This document shows positions 58,162-64,000 of a DNA stretch of 64,000 nt, one piece after another. The notes beneath the pieces were generated by a model that was not told the DNA's origin, did not search any database, and saw only the letters and a list, made by a program, of their open reading frames with translations. A program made the translations under genes and the position numbers. Origin of the DNA: Fulvia fulva (lineage: Eukaryota; Ascomycota; Dothideomycetes; Mycosphaerellales; Mycosphaerellaceae); the NCBI RefSeq assembly GCF_020509005.1, contig NC_063016.1, positions 4,774,001 to 4,838,000 of the forward strand, given 5' to 3'. Position 1 is the first letter of the stretch, and each line of letters starts with the position of its first letter.

Positions 58162-61100
58162 CTTAGCTAGGTCTCTATATCCGTAGAAGAGCTATAACGG
58201 GATCTATAAGAGCGTAGATTATTAATAACAACCGTAATAAGAGATTACGGCGTATAACAAAAAACGCGCGACTCGGTATAAGAGACTACTATAGGCTAAG
58301 TAGTACCTAATATAGTGCGACCCTAAGGATAGCGAGGCTCGCTACTAGCTATATAACTAGTAGTATAGCGCGAGTCTATATTTAATATATAGACTTAAGG
58401 ACAAACGTAAGAGTAGTAGTAGACTACCGACGACGCTATATAGTAGAAACTCGAGAACTTATAGCGCCTAGTCACTAACCTACCTAGCAAGTTTAACTTG
58501 TACGACCTTCTAAACGACGACGAGATCTAAGACGAGAACGGCGTTACTATAGCGGTAGTCGACTACGACGACGACGGCGCGACCGAGGAAGGTAAGGGCG
58601 AGGATATATAATAAGTCGCGAAAACCCTCCGAATTCCCGCGAACGACCTCCTTTAACTCGATATTGACTAGCTCGTTAAGCTCCTAGTAGAGCCCGAGAC
58701 CGCTACGGCTATCTACTTTATCCTACGACGCGCCGAGCAAGAGTATAGGAACGTAATATAGATAGCGACTATCCTCTACGAGTAGTTAGGTAAAGTAGGG
58801 TAAGAGCTTAGGAGATTAAAGAGTTACGACTAATAGATACGTAATGAATATAACACCCTAGTTAAGGAACTCGATAACCTAAAGGCCCGACCTAAGGTAT
58901 TATCGAATATAGTAATGTCCGTAGAGATTAGTATACTTACCGCGAAGAACGATACCCTAAAGAAGTAAGCTAAGGAGGTACTTTAGTAGTTATCTAATAA
59001 TAACTCAAGATTAAGACCCTCGAATTCGATCTCGATACGTATAAGACAGAAGCTTAAACCTACTAGAACGACATTAAGCATCTTAATAAGTCGTAGTAGA
59101 CTTAGGTAGATAATCTTAAGAAGCAACTCGAAGACCGCCGAGGCCGCTCTCGAGTACGATCCTTACTATCTCGCGCTATATTATAGCGTCGTGCCCTATA
59201 GAACGGCCGAACCCTATCTAAGGACAATAATAAGGATAATAATAGAGCTAGTAATAAGGACGAGGAGGATAAGGCAGCTCGCCGTACTACTAGAAAGAAG
59301 GCTAAGAAGTCTATACGTAAGGATAATAGTAACGACTCCGATCTATTATCTAAGGAGTTAGAGAAGGACTCGGAGTCGGATAGCGATGCTCGTACTTATC
59401 GCCGCTCTTCTAAGAAGAAGAAGCTAGTCTACGACTTCGAGTCTCTAGTCAAGTACGATCTAGACCTTAGCCAGCCCTTTAAGACTTAGCGTAGTATAGA
59501 TAAGCTAGAGAAGTTCGTCGGTACTATCGATAGTAAGCTATCTAGACCCTCTCTCGAGAAGTTCTTCTCCGAGTTAGAGACTATTATCGACTATACGGTC
59601 TTTCGCGATAAGAAGGTAGTACTTAAGTTCGTATACGACTTACTAGCCTTACTAGGTAATGCTTAGGAACTAGTTAGACTAAAGATCCCTACTATCTCGG
59701 GCAGCCTAACTAGTAGTAAGAAGACGTATAAGGGTATTAACGACCTTATTAAGAAACTTGCCGAGCGATACGGAGACCGTAACCTAATTAGTAGGGCTCG
59801 TAATCGCCTAAGCAACCTTAAGATAGATAATAAGGACAGCTTCTAGACCTTCTTCCCTAAGTAGCGCTAGAATACTAATATCCTAGGCCTTAAGGGTAAA
59901 GATGCGATAGACAACCTATAACGTAAGCTAACTGTCCGCTATCTTAATAAGTATCTTAACTTCCGTTCCGAATCGTTATAAGAGATGATCGATAATCTCT
60001 ATTAGGTAGATAAGGACTTTAGGATCCTCGACGCTCTCTACCTACGCTCCGAGAAGCTAAAGAACGATAAGAAGGACGGTAATAAGGACAATAAGGACGA
60101 CAAGCTAGTAGGTTTAGGCTCTAATAAGCCGACCCGTAAGGCTTAGTCTACCCGACCTGAACTATTTAAGAGTAGCCTTAGTAAGACTATAGACGAAGCT
60201 AAGAACACTCGCTATATACGTAAGAGCCTCTATAAGAAGTGTCGTAAGCCCGGTCACCGCCTATAGTAGCGTACTTACGAGCTATTCGAGTACGAGATAC
60301 TAGTACGTCTAGGTACTAACGCTAGCGGCACTACCGTTATACTACCGGCGGAAAATACCTAGTCTACTACTTAAGCGTAATAACTAGTAGATATAAAAAG
60401 GAGAATATAAGACATAACGAAGAGGCACTACTAGTAAAGCCACCCGAAGGGCTTAAGCTATTATTATATATTCTTAGAATAGTAGAAATAGAATATAACC
60501 CTATTATTGGCTTATACCTCGTAATGCTAGGGATAGCTAATAGGCAAAATACATTTACTTTCCTTAATAACGGTGCTAATTCTAAGTATATCGACTTCTC
60601 CTATACGTAAAAGCACAATCTGCCCTTGATTAAGCTTAATAACCTACTAGCCCTTAGGTTAGTAAACGGCTCGATAGCCGCGGAAATAATAGAACATCGT
60701 ATAAGTCTAGAACTTACACTCGGCAATAGTTATAAGGAGACTAGAACCTTCTAGGTTATATATCTAGAGTATAATATCGTACTAGGCAGGCCCTAGTATA
60801 ATAAACACTAGCTAGGTATCTACTTTACGTTAGGTACTATAACCCTCGACTCGGAGCACTATAAGGAGTATTGCTTATAGGATAGCGAGCTAGTCTAGGT
60901 CTAGAGTATTAACGATAAGTAGGAACCGGTAATTACTAAGTAGACCTTCGAACCTACCCTAAAGACCCGACTAGCGTATTAAGCTACTGTCGAAGAAGAT
61001 AACGATAGAGATTTTGTCTAGACTATAACCTCTAATATAATTATAAAGGAACGCCCGCGAACCGCTAAACTATTATTCGAAAAGAAACTAGCTACGCCGA

Positions 61101-63540
61101 TACTACCAGATGTCGATATCTAGGAAGTTGGCGCGGAGGCAATTAAGAAGATAGTAAGGCGGAAAGGAGTAGAGGCATATATAATATTTATCTTTAATAG
61201 GAACGAACTATAGTAACCTAGCGATATACGTGCTACAGACCCACTTACTACCTACGCTATAAGCGCCCGTAATATACGTAATGTAGCGACATACTCGCCT
61301 AATACCGGCTATAGGATGCTTTCTAATAACAAGACTATCGAGCGACTTGATATACGTATAGCGGCGTTCGTACTAGTAGCGCAACGCGTTAGTCCGACTC
61401 TCTCTGCCTATAAGATATATATATAAGCCGATATAGACAAATTTATACGTAAGAAGGAGGAGACTATCGATTTAAAGGACCACCTTCTCCCTATATATTA
61501 CGAATTCGCATATTGCTTCTCTAAATAAGATACGAAGGAGCTTCTACTATATAGGCCTAGTATTGACTACAAGATCAAGCTGAAGCTAGGAACTATACTG
61601 CCTTTTAGTAGGTCCTACCGGATGTTAAACTAGGAGGACAAAGTCATCGCGTACTAGGTCTAAGAGTAGTTAGCCTAGAAGGGTATTCGTAGATACGAAG
61701 GTAGAGTAGATACTTTATTACCCGTACTTATTATTAAGAAACTAGGAGGTAGATTAAGAGTCTATATTGACTATAGACAAGTCAACGAACGTACGATCAA
61801 GTCTAGGTATTCTATACCCTTAATACAAGACACACTTAATCGTATTACTAGTAAGAAGTACTTTACTAAGCTAGATATTATTGCCGCTTTCAATCGTATT
61901 AGAATAGTAGAGGGCTCCGAATGGCTAACCGTATTCACAATACGATATAGACAGTTTAAATGCCTAGTAATGCCATTCGGGTTATGTAATACCCCTAGTA
62001 CTTTCTAGTCTTATATTAACGACATACTACGAGAGTTCCTTAACGACTTTGCGTCGGTATACCTAGATAATATACTCATCTTTAGCGACACTCTTAAGGA
62101 GTATATAGAGTATATTAAGAAGGTACTTCGTAAATATAGTGAAGCCGGCCTACAACTCGACATTACTAAATATAAGTTTTATACCTAATCTACTAAATAC
62201 CTAGGCCTTATTATCGGCAAGGACGGAGTCTTAGTAGACCTAGCTAAGGTACAAGCTATAAGGGAATAGGAAACACTAGTAAACGTAAAAGATGTCCTTA
62301 CGTTTAATAGGTTCTCCGGGTTCTATCGGCGCTTTATTAAGGACTATAGTAAGATAGTATTACCTATAGTAAAGCTGACTAAGAAGGACTGCCCTTAGTA
62401 ATAGACAGAGGAATGTTAGAAGGCATTCGACGGACTAAAGCAAGCTTTTACCGATACTAAAGGCACTATATTAGCGATGTTTGTCCTAGGACGTAGAACA
62501 GTACTTAAAACGGATATAAGTAACTTTATTACGGCTACGGTCCTATCGTAATACGATAAGGACAACATCCTAAGGCCAATCGTATACCTGTCTAAGAAGA
62601 TAAGCCCGTAGGAGTACAATTACGACATTTATAACAAGGAACTACTTGCTATCGTTAAAGCATTTAAAGAGTAGAAGCACGAACTTATAGCTAGTAATAT
62701 CGACGAACTAGACTTTAAGAACTTTACTAATCTAAGCGGCCACCTAGTACTAGTATATAGCGACTATAAGAACCCCGAATACTTTATAACTTCTAAGTAA
62801 CTAAATAGACGATAAGTAAGATAGGCCGAGTTCCTCTTATAACTCTCCTTTAAGATTATATATCGTCTAGGTGTTTAAGGAGCTAAACTAGACAGCCTTA
62901 CTAGACGTTAATAGGATGCGATTCTATATAACAAATCAGACCCGTAGTACGTATAGTAGGATTATATACCACTTAAACTAGAACACTTCTTATCTGCTAG
63001 CGCTAGCTAAATCCTACGGCTAAGCGTATCTAAAGTCGAAGGAGTAGTAATAGACGAAGCGCTATTAGCCGACATTAGTAAGCTATACGAACAGGACGAT
63101 ATAATCGAAGCTACGACCTAGTTAGTAGTAGGCGAACCTATTAAACTACTACGAAAGAACAAGATTGACGACAAGTACGTAATACTAGTCGATAGGATGA
63201 TCTATATTAAGAACAGACATAGCGGTTATAGTCTCTTTATCCTACCTACCGAATACAAGGGAAATACTAGACGTATACGTATCGTTAAGGCCTTCTACGA
63301 TATACCTACTATAGGACACCCCGGCAAGATAACTACGAGCCGGTTAGTGTTACGTTACTATATATAGCTACGAATGACACGGTTTATTAGATCTTTCGTA
63401 CGAGTATACCGTATATACCGTAATAGCCGTAGTATTAACGAACCTTAATATAGACTACTTACTCTACTACTAGTCCTATTCGACACGTAGGACGACGTTA
63501 CCTTAGACTTCGTTATCAAACTACTAAGGGCTAAGTATAT
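58001..63540 (+). mobile_element. gypsy C, RIP-altered Ty3 element cut by LINE 5
   Basis: Plus-strand near twin of gypsy A. 5' LTR 58001-58161, long gag with knuckle-like KKCRKPGHR near 60235, protease NNGANSKYID near 60570, reverse transcriptase (KKLGGRLRVYIDYRQVN near 61735, PFGLCNTPSTF, YLDNILIFSD near 62065), RNase H (YLSKKISP near 62590, NKELLAIVKAF) and integrase zinc region (TIGHPGKITTSRLVLRYY near 63310). Sequence homologous to gypsy A stops at about 63540, where the LINE 5 tail begins. The rest of the element lies beyond the window. All domains carry TAG or TAA stops. Confidence 0.88.
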
Positions 63541-64000
63541 AGATAGATAGATGATTCATTTACCCGTTGTGGTGCCCTCCGGCCCATGCGGGTTTATGTC
63601 TATATATGTTACTGCATAAGGTAGGAAACCTATTCCTAGGTAAAAACCTCCTCTCCTTCTCTAATAGCTTCCTTGCCATGAGTTCTCAGTTTTCCTTCCA
63701 TTAGGGTGCACTAGTGTCATGGTGGTTAGCCTCTGACTACCTTGTCTGCAACCCTAGAGTTGTCCCCCTCTTCCTGCTCTCCTCCTCCTTCTTTCTCTCC
63801 TCAATCCATCTCTCTGTTTCCCTAGTAAGAGAGAACTGCTCCAAAAATCCTTGGTGGATGATCCACCTTGTAATTCTCTGGAGGTCTCCCTTATTGCTGA
63901 TCATGGCTTGGAAGTTTCTGTTCCTTGCCCTTGCCCTCCATTCACCTCTCCCTGTACTCCATTCTTTGCAAACCAGAAGTCTATGTTCGACATTCTGGGA
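63541..64000 (-). mobile_element. LINE 5, 3' end of a RIP-free copy
   Basis: The (TCTA)n tail on the minus strand abuts gypsy C at about 63541. The 3' UTR (to 63736) and ORF2 C-terminus follow. No RIP signature at all, so it is very young. The remainder is outside the window. Confidence 0.88.
63737..64000 (-). CDS. LINE 5 ORF2 C-terminus, partial
   Basis: 88 codons on the minus strand from the window edge to the TAG at 63739-63737, without a stop. The sequence aligns by eye with the end of LINE 2 ORF2: a Cys/His cluster end (SQNVEHRLLVC), then GEWRARARNRNFQAMI, RITRWIIHQGFLEQFSLTRETERWIEER and a closing TTLGLQTR. This is the domain after the reverse transcriptase; its role in LINEs is probably nucleic-acid binding. 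The 5' part is off the window. Confidence 0.88.
   Translation of the reverse strand, partial: SQNVEHRLLVCKEWSTGRGEWRARARNRNFQAMISNKGDLQRITRWIIHQGFLEQFSLTRETERWIEERKKEEESRKRGTTLGLQTR

Overview
The window is nuclear DNA of a filamentous ascomycete (Pezizomycotina; Dothideomycetes is my best guess, not proven). The reasons are short GT-AG introns of 45-83 bp, a Zn2Cys6 regulator, Fot1/pogo transposons, a chromodomain Ty3 element, CCHC-type LINEs, and very heavy repeat-induced point mutation (RIP: CpA to TpA on either strand) that spares unique DNA.

Layout. 1-4 kb: one healthy housekeeping-type gene, an RRM plus Pumilio (PUF) RNA-binding protein with one intron. 5-11.9 kb: a run of five recognisable genes that are all broken: a Zn2Cys6 transcription factor, a short-chain dehydrogenase (SDR), a Baeyer-Villiger-type flavin monooxygenase, a second SDR and an NAD-dependent epimerase. 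Together they look like a decayed, regulator-containing oxidative gene cluster. 11.9-19.5 kb: a RIP-altered relic, long stretches without a gene I can support, and one apparently intact Fot1/pogo DNA transposon with 66-bp terminal inverted repeats. 19.5-25.8 kb: a complete, young Ty3 chromovirus-type retrotransposon with 520-bp LTRs, a perfect GCACT target duplication and the first traces of RIP.

25.8-64 kb: a nested transposon graveyard. A Fot1 relic is cut by gypsy A (minus strand, 161-bp LTRs). Gypsy A is split by LINE 3 (plus). LINE 3 is split by a chimeric insertion, LINE 1 (plus), and LINE 1 is split by LINE 2 (minus). LINE 2 is nearly intact, with a complete ORF1 and one premature stop in ORF2. 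To the right lies gypsy B (plus), split by a copia element whose 3' LTR is split by LINE 4 (minus). Gypsy C (plus) follows. It is a close relative of A in opposite orientation and is split by LINE 5 (minus), which runs off the right edge and shows no RIP damage. Target-site duplications support most of this order.

The most unusual stretch is about 1 kb at 32.2-33.2 kb. It is the 5' part of the LINE 1 insertion. It has escaped RIP, has no open reading frame, is rich in short hairpins, carries two small families of 10-bp cores repeated at about 23-bp intervals, and is fused to the 3' half of a LINE. I could not identify it; a captured structured RNA is one possible explanation. All coordinates and motif calls were read by eye, and no database search was possible.
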